NCBI GenBank assembly: GCA_023419055.1
Contig: JAEZYO010000606.1
Location: 1-12,021 of the forward strand
Source of the DNA: Pseudomonadota bacterium
GTDB taxonomy: Bacteria > Myxococcota > Polyangia > Polyangiales > Polyangiaceae
Length of the DNA: 12,021 nt
Direction of reading: 5' to 3'
Part shown: one piece after another, positions 7,026 to 12,021 of the stretch
Layout of the letters: every line of letters begins with the position of its first letter
Position numbering within the stretch: position 1 is the first letter of the stretch
The notes under the pieces: model-generated
Told to the model about the DNA's origin: nothing
Databases searched by the model: none
What the model saw: only the letters and a program-made list of their open reading frames with translations
Made by a program: the position numbers and the translations under genes

Positions 7026-7727
7026 ATGCGATGGGTCGCGCCGTCTCCCACCCGGGCCGCTCTGCCCTGGGTCTTGTCCGCACTGCTCTCGACGGGCGCG
7101 CTCGCTTGCGCTTCTGCCAGAACCGGTGAAAACCCCGATCGTGTGCTCAGCGCCTACTCCAGCGCCATTCGGGAAGGCCGGGCGGCTGACGCCTACGCCC
7201 TACTGAGTGACGAAGCCAAAAAGAGCATTCCTTTCGAGTCCTTCCAGAGGATCCTTCGAGACAATCCTGATGAGGTGCGTGAGCTCTCGCAGTCGCTCGA
7301 CCGGCGCTCCGGACCACCCCGAGTGACCGCAACGGTCACCGCGCCCAACGGCCAGAGCGTGCTCCTCGTCTACGAGGCCGGGGCGTGGCGCGTCGACGGG
7401 TCCGCCATCGATCTCTACAGCCAGGCAACCCCCGAGGCTACGGTGCTCGCGTTCGTCCGCGCGTTCGAAAATCGACGCTACGACGTGCTGTTGCGATTCG
7501 TTCCGGACTCCGAGCGGGCAGGCCTCGACGCCGAACACTTACGCAAGGCCTGGGAGGAAGGCGAACAGCGGGCCGAGCTCGAGCGCCTGACGCAAGCGCT
7601 CAGGGCGGCGCTCCCCACCGCGCGCTTCGAAGTGCTGGGCGAGCGCGCGACGATGGCCTACGGAGCCGGCGGGACGGTCGAGCTCGTTCGTGAGCACGGC
7701 CTCTGGAAGCTCGAGGATCTCAAGTGA
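7026..7727 (+). CDS. predicted lipoprotein with two NTF2-like repeats, unknown function
   Basis: The 233-residue protein starts with a basic and hydrophobic signal peptide ending in the lipobox ALAC (Cys28), so it is probably exported and lipid-anchored. The mature part appears to be an internal duplication. Repeat 1 (~37-125) runs from DRVLSAYSSAIREGRAADAY through LLVYEAGAWRVDG. Repeat 2 (~136-231) runs from EATVLAFVRAFENRRYDVLL through VELVREHGLWKLED. The pattern of an N-terminal helix with 'A.REGR..DAY.LL', then a closing strand 'G.W.ld', is typical of NTF2-like folds such as DUF4878/SnoaL-like lipoproteins. This is a fold-level guess. No catalytic residues are recognisable. The start is the only reasonable ATG in frame ahead of the signal peptide; its ribosome-binding site is weak. 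The stop overlaps the hisB start by 4 bp, so the two genes are co-transcribed and probably translationally coupled. Confidence 0.8.
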   Translation: MRWVAPSPTRAALPWVLSALLSTGALACASARTGENPDRVLSAYSSAIREGRAADAYALLSDEAKKSIPFESFQRILRDNPDEVRELSQSLDRRSGPPRVTATVTAPNGQSVLLVYEAGAWRVDGSAIDLYSQATPEATVLAFVRAFENRRYDVLLRFVPDSERAGLDAEHLRKAWEEGEQRAELERLTQALRAALPTARFEVLGERATMAYGAGGTVELVREHGLWKLEDLK

Positions 7728-8326
7728 CTGACCGCAAGAACAGAACCGCCGAGGTGCACCGGAAGACGCGCGAGACCGACATTCGCGTGGCGATCGATCT
7801 CGACGGGACCGGCAAGAGCTCGATCAAGACGCCGATCCCCTTCCTCTCGCACATGCTCGATCAGATCGGCCGCCACGGCTCGTTCGACCTCACGATCGAG
7901 GCGGAAGGCGACGTCGAGATCGACGGGCATCACACCACCGAGGACATCGGCATCGTGCTCGGGAGCGCCGTCCTTCAAGCGCTCGGGGACCGGAGCGGTA
8001 TCCGTCGTTACGGGTCGGCGACGCTCCCGATGGATGAGGCGCTGGTGACGGCGGCGCTCGACCTCTCGGGGCGTCCGTTCTTCGTCTGGAAGGTGCCCTT
8101 GCCGAAGGCGAAGCTCGGCGACTGGGACGTGGAGCTCGCGGAAGTGTTCTTCGAAGCCTTCGCGCGGACCGCGCAAGCGAACCTTCACGTGGTGCTGCAC
8201 GCCGGACAGAACTTGCACCACATCGTCGAAATCAGCTTCAAAGCGTTTTCTCGCGCCCTCCGCGAAGCGACCGAGATGGACCCGCGCGCCGGAGGGATCC
8301 CCTCGACCAAGGGGATGCTGGTGTGA
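7724..8326 (+). CDS. hisB: imidazoleglycerol-phosphate dehydratase (monofunctional HisB)
   Basis: It dehydrates imidazole-glycerol phosphate to imidazole-acetol phosphate in histidine biosynthesis, using manganese in the cytoplasm. At 200 residues it is the monofunctional form, with no phosphatase domain. Diagnostic motifs: FLSHMLDQIGRHG (40-52), DGHHTTEDIGI (67-77), MDEALV (103-108), and NLHHIVEISFKAFSRALREA (163-182) ending with DPR and PSTKGML. The His and Glu residues of the two HH-x2-E motifs are the metal ligands. The usual FLDHML reads FLSHML here. The start is GTG at 7724, overlapping the upstream TGA as GTGA, and is supported by GAGGA at 7713-7717, six bases upstream. A terminator-like hairpin lies between this gene and hisA. 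Confidence 0.97.
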   Translation: MTDRKNRTAEVHRKTRETDIRVAIDLDGTGKSSIKTPIPFLSHMLDQIGRHGSFDLTIEAEGDVEIDGHHTTEDIGIVLGSAVLQALGDRSGIRRYGSATLPMDEALVTAALDLSGRPFFVWKVPLPKAKLGDWDVELAEVFFEAFARTAQANLHVVLHAGQNLHHIVEISFKAFSRALREATEMDPRAGGIPSTKGMLV

Positions 8327-8327
8327 G

Positions 8328-8353
8328 CGGGCCTTGCCCGGTGCCCCGGCCCG
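8328..8353 (+). other. GC-rich hairpins directly after hisB with mutually exclusive pairings
   Basis: Immediately after the hisB stop, CGGGC (8328-8332) can pair with GCCCG (8336-8340) around a 3-base loop. The same left arm extended to CGGGCC (8328-8333) can instead pair with GGCCCG (8348-8353). There is no U tract. This may be a processing or pause hairpin, or a chance product of high GC. Confidence 0.3.
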
Positions 8354-8385
8354 GCTCGGCTTCCCCTAAAAATCCAGGCGAACTG

Positions 8386-8410
8386 GCTCCGCACGTTGCG
8401 GAGCTTTCTT
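8386..8410 (+). terminator. intrinsic-terminator-like hairpin between hisB and hisA
   Basis: GCTCCGCA (8386-8393) pairs perfectly over 8 bp with TGCGGAGC (8397-8404) around a CGT loop and is followed at once by TTTCTT (8405-8410). On the opposite strand the hairpin has no T tract, so it is directed to the plus strand. It could end transcription from the lipoprotein-hisB unit or attenuate entry into hisA. No short His-rich leader peptide is visible in the 117-bp gap. Confidence 0.72.
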
Positions 8411-8443
8411 CGCGACTGACAGAGCGGTATTTCGGATAGACCC

Positions 8444-9175
8444 ATGGAGATCATTCCGGCCATCGACCTGCTCGAGGGCAAAGCGGTACGTCTGCGCCAA
8501 GGGCGCTACGAAGAGGTGACGGTGTACTCGGACAATCCACCGGTGCTCGCGGCCGGCTGGAGCGGACGAGTGAAGCGCGTGCACGTCGTCGATCTGGAGG
8601 GCGCTCGCGCGGGAAAGCCCGTGCAAGGTGAGCTCGTTCGGCGCATCGTCGCCGCGTTCGGCTCCGGCGTGCAAGTCGGCGGCGGAGTGCGCTCGATGGC
8701 GGCGGTGGACGCCTACTTCGCGCTCGGAGTGGATCGGGTCGTGCTCGGCACCGCAGCGCTCCGCGATCCGGAGCTCGTCCGCACCGCGGCTCGCGCTTAC
8801 CCCGGACGGGTGATCGTCGCGGTGGACGCCCGCGGCGGGCGCGTCGCGACCGACGGCTGGCTCGATCAGTCGGAGAAGCTTGCGCTCGAGCTCGTCCGAG
8901 AGCTCGCCGACAGCGGACTCGCAGCCGTCCTCTACACGGACATCGAGCGTGACGGGACCGAGGTCGGGCCGAACGTCACGGAGACCGCGAACCTGGCGCG
9001 CGACGGCGGGCTGCCCGTCATCGCGAGCGGCGGCGTCGGCAAGCTCGAGCACCTCTCGGCGCTTTCGCTGAACCCCGGCGTCGTCGGCGCGATCCTCGGG
9101 AAGGCGCTCCACGAGAAACGCTTCACGCTCGAAGAAGCGGCGAGCGCCGCGAGCGGCAACCCGCCCCGGAGCTGA
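8444..9175 (+). CDS. hisA: phosphoribosylformimino-5-aminoimidazole carboxamide ribotide isomerase
   Basis: It performs the Amadori-type isomerisation of ProFAR to PRFAR in histidine biosynthesis. The 243 residues form a typical HisA TIM barrel of normal length. Visible motifs: IIPAIDLLEGKAVRLRQG with catalytic base Asp8, VHVVDLEGA (46-54), VQVGGGVRS (76-84; phosphate-binding), the mid-barrel Asp128 in IVAVDARGG, YTDIERDGTEVGPN (164-177) with the second catalytic-type Asp166, and VIASGGVG (192-199; second phosphate site). The TDIxRDGT motif favours HisA over the related HisF. The ATG at 8444 is preceded by GGATAG, a modest ribosome-binding site. hisH is missing from its usual place before hisA and hisF does not follow it, so this is a split his locus. 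The downstream gene starts 2 bp after the stop. Confidence 0.97.
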   Translation: MEIIPAIDLLEGKAVRLRQGRYEEVTVYSDNPPVLAAGWSGRVKRVHVVDLEGARAGKPVQGELVRRIVAAFGSGVQVGGGVRSMAAVDAYFALGVDRVVLGTAALRDPELVRTAARAYPGRVIVAVDARGGRVATDGWLDQSEKLALELVRELADSGLAAVLYTDIERDGTEVGPNVTETANLARDGGLPVIASGGVGKLEHLSALSLNPGVVGAILGKALHEKRFTLEEAASAASGNPPRS

Positions 9176-9177
9176 CC

Positions 9178-10692
9178 ATGGTGGAGTCGCGTGAGCCCCG
9201 CGATCCAACGGACGCGCTCTCGAGAGCCGCGACGTTCGCGGTGCGCGCGGTGCCTTCCACCGATAGCGGCGAGGCGGAAGCGGAAGCGGACAGCGTCGGC
9301 CAGCCCGGCGGTGAGGACTTCCTCTTCCACCTCTACCGAGGCAGCGAGCTCCTTCAGGACAACTGCGTCGAAGAGGCCAAGGAGGAGCTCGAGCGCGCGC
9401 TCCGCATGCAGCCGCGCGACATCGAGGGTCAGGGGCTGCTCGGGGTCGTCTACTTCAGGCTCGGGCTCTACCCGCGGGCGATCGAGATTTACGAGGAGAT
9501 CATCCGCGGAGTCCCGAACGACATCACGCCGCGCGTCAACCTCGGGCTTTGCTACCTGAAGACGGGCCAGTACGCCCCGGCGCGCGCCGCGCTCGAAGAG
9601 GTGATCCGGCGAGAGCCTCAACACACGCGAGCCTGGGGCTACCTCGGGCTCATCTTCGAGCGCTTGGGCGAGTACCCGAAGGCCCAGGCCGCGTTCGAGC
9701 GGGCGAGCCAGCCGCAGCTCGCTCGACGCATGCAGCAGCTGGTCGAGGAGCTCACCCACTCGCATGCGCAGTCGCCGAGCGAGCCACCGGAGCAGCAGGA
9801 GGTTCGCCGAGCGGCGGCCGATGCCGTGGACGAGCTCAACGCCGAGGAAGATGCCGCGTTTTCGCGCGCCGATCCGCGTGCCTCGCTGGATCCTTCACGC
9901 TCCGGGCGCTGGCGCGCGCTCGAGCCGGGCGAGGAACAGCTGCCGCCCCTCTCTCGAGCACCCCGCCGTCCTTCGATGGTGGGCCGGTTCGGCCCGGCCG
10001 TGCCTTCGGTTCCTCCTCCCGCCGAGCTCGGTGAACGGCAGGCGCCGCTGCGCTCCTTGCCTCCCTCGTCACTGGTGCAGGCCTCCGAGCTGATTCCGCC
10101 GACGCCCGGGATGCGCGTCACCTTGCCGAGGCCGGGCGCGGTCGTGGTTCGGGTGGAGGTCGGGTTCGCTCTCCGTCGCTCCGCCCTGCTGGCGCTCAGC
10201 CACGACCAGAAGCCCTTCCGGCGCCTCGATCTCAAGCGCCGCGCCCGCGGACGAGAAACCGAGGAGCCCTTCGGCGGCGGTGGCGAGTGGTCCTCGTTGG
10301 AAGGCGCCGGCTTTCTCACGCTCACGGCGGAACGCGATCACGTCGTGACCGTGTTCGATCTGGCCGGCGAATTCGTCTACGTGCGGGAGAGCGCGCTGCT
10401 CGGGTTCGACTCCTCGGCTCGCTACGAGAACGGTCGGCTCCCGGGCACGCTCGGGGTTCAGGTACCGGTAGTGCAGTTTTCGGGAAATGGCCTCGTTCTG
10501 GTGGAGAGCGAGCGGCGGCCGTCCTCCCTGGTCGTGAGCGCCGAGCGGCCCCTGATGCTGCGCAACGAACGGGTCCTTGGTTGGACCGGACGGCTCCTGG
10601 CGCACGCCGTCGAGCAAGATTCCTCCCCGACGCAGGCGCCTGGTTTCGTTTCGTTTGCCGGCGACGGCGCGGTTCTGCTCGACGTCGGTTAG
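9178..10692 (+). CDS. TPR protein with C-terminal AIM24-like beta domain
   Basis: This 504-residue, probably cytoplasmic protein has no signal peptide or membrane span. Four TPR-like units fill ~47-178 (for example EEAKEELERALRMQPRDIEG, ITPRVNLGLCYLKTGQYAPA, RAWGYLGLIFERLGEYPKAQ). A Pro/Ser/Glu/Arg-rich, presumably disordered linker spans ~190-310. Residues ~318-502 look like a beta-rich AIM24 (DUF124/TIGR00266-type) domain: GAGFLTLTAERDHVVTVFDL, the segment EFVYVRESALLGFDSS, and VLGWTGRLL near the end. The AIM24 assignment is by pattern only and is less certain than the TPRs. The role is unknown; TPRs suggest a protein-binding scaffold. The ATG at 9178 has GGAG at 9168-9171 within the end of hisA. 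With a 2-bp gap, this implies co-expression with hisA. No terminator hairpin is visible after its stop. Confidence 0.75.
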   Translation: MVESREPRDPTDALSRAATFAVRAVPSTDSGEAEAEADSVGQPGGEDFLFHLYRGSELLQDNCVEEAKEELERALRMQPRDIEGQGLLGVVYFRLGLYPRAIEIYEEIIRGVPNDITPRVNLGLCYLKTGQYAPARAALEEVIRREPQHTRAWGYLGLIFERLGEYPKAQAAFERASQPQLARRMQQLVEELTHSHAQSPSEPPEQQEVRRAAADAVDELNAEEDAAFSRADPRASLDPSRSGRWRALEPGEEQLPPLSRAPRRPSMVGRFGPAVPSVPPPAELGERQAPLRSLPPSSLVQASELIPPTPGMRVTLPRPGAVVVRVEVGFALRRSALLALSHDQKPFRRLDLKRRARGRETEEPFGGGGEWSSLEGAGFLTLTAERDHVVTVFDLAGEFVYVRESALLGFDSSARYENGRLPGTLGVQVPVVQFSGNGLVLVESERRPSSLVVSAERPLMLRNERVLGWTGRLLAHAVEQDSSPTQAPGFVSFAGDGAVLLDVG

Positions 10693-10699
10693 GCTCCCT

Positions 10700-10728
10700 T
10701 TGATTTTGGGGCGGGTAGGTCCTATCTA
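10700..10728 (+). promoter_or_regulatory. candidate pgsA promoter
   Basis: TTGATT (10700-10705, 4 of 6 to consensus) and TATCTA (10723-10728) lie 17 bp apart in a locally AT-richer gap after the TPR gene. Initiation near 10735 would give a ~50-base leader to the ATG at 10787, or a ~13-base leader to the GTG at 10748. Confidence 0.42.
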
Positions 10729-10786
10729 CTAGCCCACCTTGGAGACCGTGAAAGAAGCGCCCCTGTCCCGCCGGAGTCGGCGGCGA

Positions 10787-11422
10787 ATGTCGGCGGGCGA
10801 GCGCCGCGCCCGGAGGCGCTCTCTCCGGGAAGATGCGTTCAATCTCCCGAACCTCCTCACGATGGGCCGGGTCGCGATCATCCCGGTCGTCCTCTTGTTG
10901 CTGTCGCGTGGCTCGCCCAAGGACTGCACGCTCGCCGCCATCGTCTACTCGTGCGCCGCGATCACGGATCTGCTCGACGGCTACCTGGCGCGCCGCATGA
11001 ACATCGTGAGCGTGCTCGGCAAGTTCCTCGATCCGCTCGCCGACAAGCTCTTGGTCATGGCGTCGCTGATCTACATGGTGCCGATGGGCCGCATCCCGGC
11101 CTGGGCGGTCACTCTGCTGCTCGCCCGCGAGATCGCCGTGACCGGTCTCCGCAGCATCGCGAGCAGTGAAGGCGTGGTCATCGCGGCCGGTGACGACGGC
11201 AAGACCAAGACCGCGTTGCAGATGGTCGGCATCCTTTGCCTCATCATCGGCTACCCGTACCACCTGACGCTCGGGCCCCTCTTCGACCTAGGCGTCGTGG
11301 ACCTCGTGGTGGTGGGCCGGACGCTGGTCTACATCTCGCTCGCCTTCTCGCTTTCGAGCGCATTCGCCTACGTTCGCCTGTTCGACGCGGCCGTGGAAGC
11401 AAAAGCCGGCCGGCGGCAGTAA
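10787..11422 (+). CDS. pgsA: CDP-diacylglycerol--glycerol-3-phosphate 3-phosphatidyltransferase
   Basis: This inner-membrane enzyme makes phosphatidylglycerol phosphate from CDP-diacylglycerol and glycerol 3-phosphate, the committed step to phosphatidylglycerol and cardiolipin. It carries the complete CDP-alcohol phosphotransferase signature D-x2-D-G-x2-A-R-x8-G-x3-D-x3-D: DLLDGYLAR, then GKFLDPLADK (61-87 of 211 residues). NLPNLLTMGR at 19-28 is the usual PgsA N-terminal segment. About five hydrophobic helices are visible. PgsA is favoured over PssA or cardiolipin synthase by NLPNLLT.xR and by the MxxxxxPxxWAVTLLLARE stretch. The ATG at 10787 is chosen because GGAG (10773-10776) precedes it. 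In-frame alternatives are GTG 10748 and TTG 10739, which would add 13 or 16 residues of highly basic sequence (RRSRRR). No other lipid gene is adjacent. Confidence 0.92.
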   Translation: MSAGERRARRRSLREDAFNLPNLLTMGRVAIIPVVLLLLSRGSPKDCTLAAIVYSCAAITDLLDGYLARRMNIVSVLGKFLDPLADKLLVMASLIYMVPMGRIPAWAVTLLLAREIAVTGLRSIASSEGVVIAAGDDGKTKTALQMVGILCLIIGYPYHLTLGPLFDLGVVDLVVVGRTLVYISLAFSLSSAFAYVRLFDAAVEAKAGRRQ

Positions 11423-11489
11423 AGAACCGGGGGGGGCGCCGCCCGCCCGACTCGCCGACCGCGATAAAGTCATGGTAAGAGGCCCGGCC

Positions 11490-11879
11490 ATGGCTTCCAG
11501 AAAGCTCGTCGGCTTGTTGCTCGCGTTCGGTCTCGGCGGGGCGCTCGTTCCCGGGTGCGCCAAACAGGGCGAGGGTGACCGCTGTGACTTGCTGGCCGCG
11601 GGGAACGACGACTGCGACACGGGTCTCGTTTGCGTGTTGGCCAGCGACCTGGTCGACCAGAGCACGGATCGCTGCTGCCCGCCCGTTGGCGAGGGGTTCT
11701 CGAACTCGCGCTGCGCCCGCAGCGGCACCGTCGGGACGGGCGGGACTTCGAGCGCCGGCGGGAGTTCGGGCTCCGGTGGCAGCAGCGCCGCTGGCGCGCC
11801 TGCTTCCGAAGGCGGCGCGCCCGCTTCCGAAGGCGGCGCACCCGCTTCCGAGTCGATGAGCGGCGCAGGCGGGGCGTAA
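11490..11879 (+). CDS. small Cys-rich lipoprotein with Gly/Ser/Ala repeat tail
   Basis: The 129-residue protein has a signal peptide (MASRKLVGLLLAFGLGG) and a lipobox-like VPGC with Cys23, so it is probably lipid-anchored. The mature part has a compact domain with six cysteines (32, 42, 48, 62, 63, 75; GDRCD, NDDCDTGLVC, DRCCPP, SRC), able to form three disulfides. The 'DC..GLVC' pattern recurs in myxobacterial surface lipoproteins. A low-complexity tail (~78-129) contains three GAPASE(G/S) repeats. The ATG at 11490 is preferred over the ATG at 11472 because AAGAGG (11477-11482) is seven bases upstream and the signal peptide then has normal length. The gene sits one base from sctS, so it may be part of a secretion locus. 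The function is unknown, and confidence in coding is moderate to good. Confidence 0.75.
   Translation: MASRKLVGLLLAFGLGGALVPGCAKQGEGDRCDLLAAGNDDCDTGLVCVLASDLVDQSTDRCCPPVGEGFSNSRCARSGTVGTGGTSSAGGSSGSGGSSAAGAPASEGGAPASEGGAPASESMSGAGGA
11793..11855 (+). repeat. three tandem 21-bp coding repeats (GAPASEG)
   Basis: Units at 11793-11813, 11814-11834 and 11835-11855 each encode GAPASEG (GAPASES in the last) and differ from one another at only a few bases. They lie in the low-complexity tail of the lipoprotein. Such in-frame repeats can vary in copy number by slippage. Confidence 0.93.
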
Positions 11880-11880
11880 G

Positions 11881-12021
11881 ATGCCCTCGCTCGGGCACTT
11901 GACCGAGCTCGCCCAGAGCGCGTTGATGCTCGCGGTCGTGCTGTCGTTGCCCGTCGTCGGGCTCGCGGCGCTCATGGGGCTCCTGGTCGCGGCCTTCCAG
12001 GCCGTGACACAGCTTTCGGAT
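11881..12021 (+). CDS. sctS: type III secretion export apparatus protein SctS/FliQ family, 3' partial
   Basis: Forty-seven codons are visible before the window ends. The protein starts MPSLGHLTELAQSALMLAVV and continues through LSLPVVGLAALMGLLVAAFQ to AVTQLSD. This is the first transmembrane hairpin of the FliQ/SctS (YscS/EscS) family: a short amphipathic N-terminus, a Pro-containing helix, GL.VA..QA.TQ, then the start of the polar loop. The LSLP motif favours non-flagellar SctS over flagellar FliQ, though the fragment is too short to settle this. The full protein should be ~85-90 residues and forms part of the export gate in the inner membrane with SctR and SctT. The ATG follows the lipoprotein stop by one base (TAAG-ATG), so translation may be coupled. 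sctT/sctR or sctU homologues are expected nearby outside the window. Confidence 0.78.
   Translation, partial: MPSLGHLTELAQSALMLAVVLSLPVVGLAALMGLLVAAFQAVTQLSD

Noticed and set aside
6946..7083. N-terminal extension of the Lon-like protein by 46 residues from 7083
   Set aside because: The added residues are not Lon-like, would overlap the start of the divergent lipoprotein gene, and the ATG at 6945 gives a normal 800-residue Lon.
11423..11460. GC-rich run after pgsA as an intrinsic terminator
   Set aside because: The G8 run followed by GCC-rich sequence can form only a short or bulged stem (GGGC/GCCC) and has no T tract.
1..12021. CRISPR arrays, tRNA/rRNA genes, insertion sequences, integrase or attachment sites
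   Set aside because: I saw no spaced direct repeats, cloverleaf-like segments, transposase motifs or flanking inverted repeats; the only tandem repeats are the two 21-bp sets within coding sequence.

Overview
The window is a very GC-rich chromosomal segment, densely packed with genes and with no gene-free stretch longer than about 120 bp. Long unbroken reading frames run opposite the real genes, as expected from strong G/C bias at third codon positions. Several traits suggest a Myxococcota (myxobacterial) or closely related chromosome: a Cys-rich lipoprotein with a Gly/Ser/Ala-rich tail, a TPR-AIM24 fusion, ROK-type regulation, and a type III secretion export gene beside envelope genes. This assignment is an inference from gene content and style; no 16S rRNA or other marker is present.

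Layout. 1-1143 (+) is the 3' part of a ROK-family transcriptional regulator whose kinase-type active site is altered. 1197-2246 (+) is argC (arginine biosynthesis), which converges tail to tail with a minus-strand pair. That pair reads right to left: a Lon-type AAA+ protein (6945-4543), then a 765-residue multi-pass membrane protein with an HExxH metallopeptidase domain and TPRs (4546-2249). The two overlap by 4 bp (GTGA), and a 21-bp tandem duplication covers the junction. The Lon protein has an intact ATPase but carries Tyr where the catalytic Ser should be, which is the most unusual observation in the window.

An 80-bp divergent gap separates lon from a plus-strand block: an NTF2-like lipoprotein (7026-7727), hisB (7724-8326, GTGA overlap), a strong intrinsic-terminator-like hairpin (8386-8410), hisA (8444-9175) and a TPR-AIM24 protein (9178-10692, 2 bp after hisA). 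hisH and hisF are not here, so the histidine locus is broken up. pgsA (phosphatidylglycerophosphate synthase, 10787-11422) follows, with a recognisable promoter upstream.

The right end holds a small Cys-rich lipoprotein (11490-11879). One base after it comes the start of a gene too short to see in full, recognisable as SctS/FliQ, a type III secretion export-apparatus subunit (11881 to the edge). A secretion locus therefore probably continues beyond the window.

The genes fall into three themes: amino-acid biosynthesis (argC, hisB, hisA), protein quality control or envelope proteolysis (lon-like gene plus metallopeptidase), and envelope or secretion (pgsA, lipoproteins, sctS). Biosynthetic genes are repeatedly translationally coupled to envelope proteins of unknown function.
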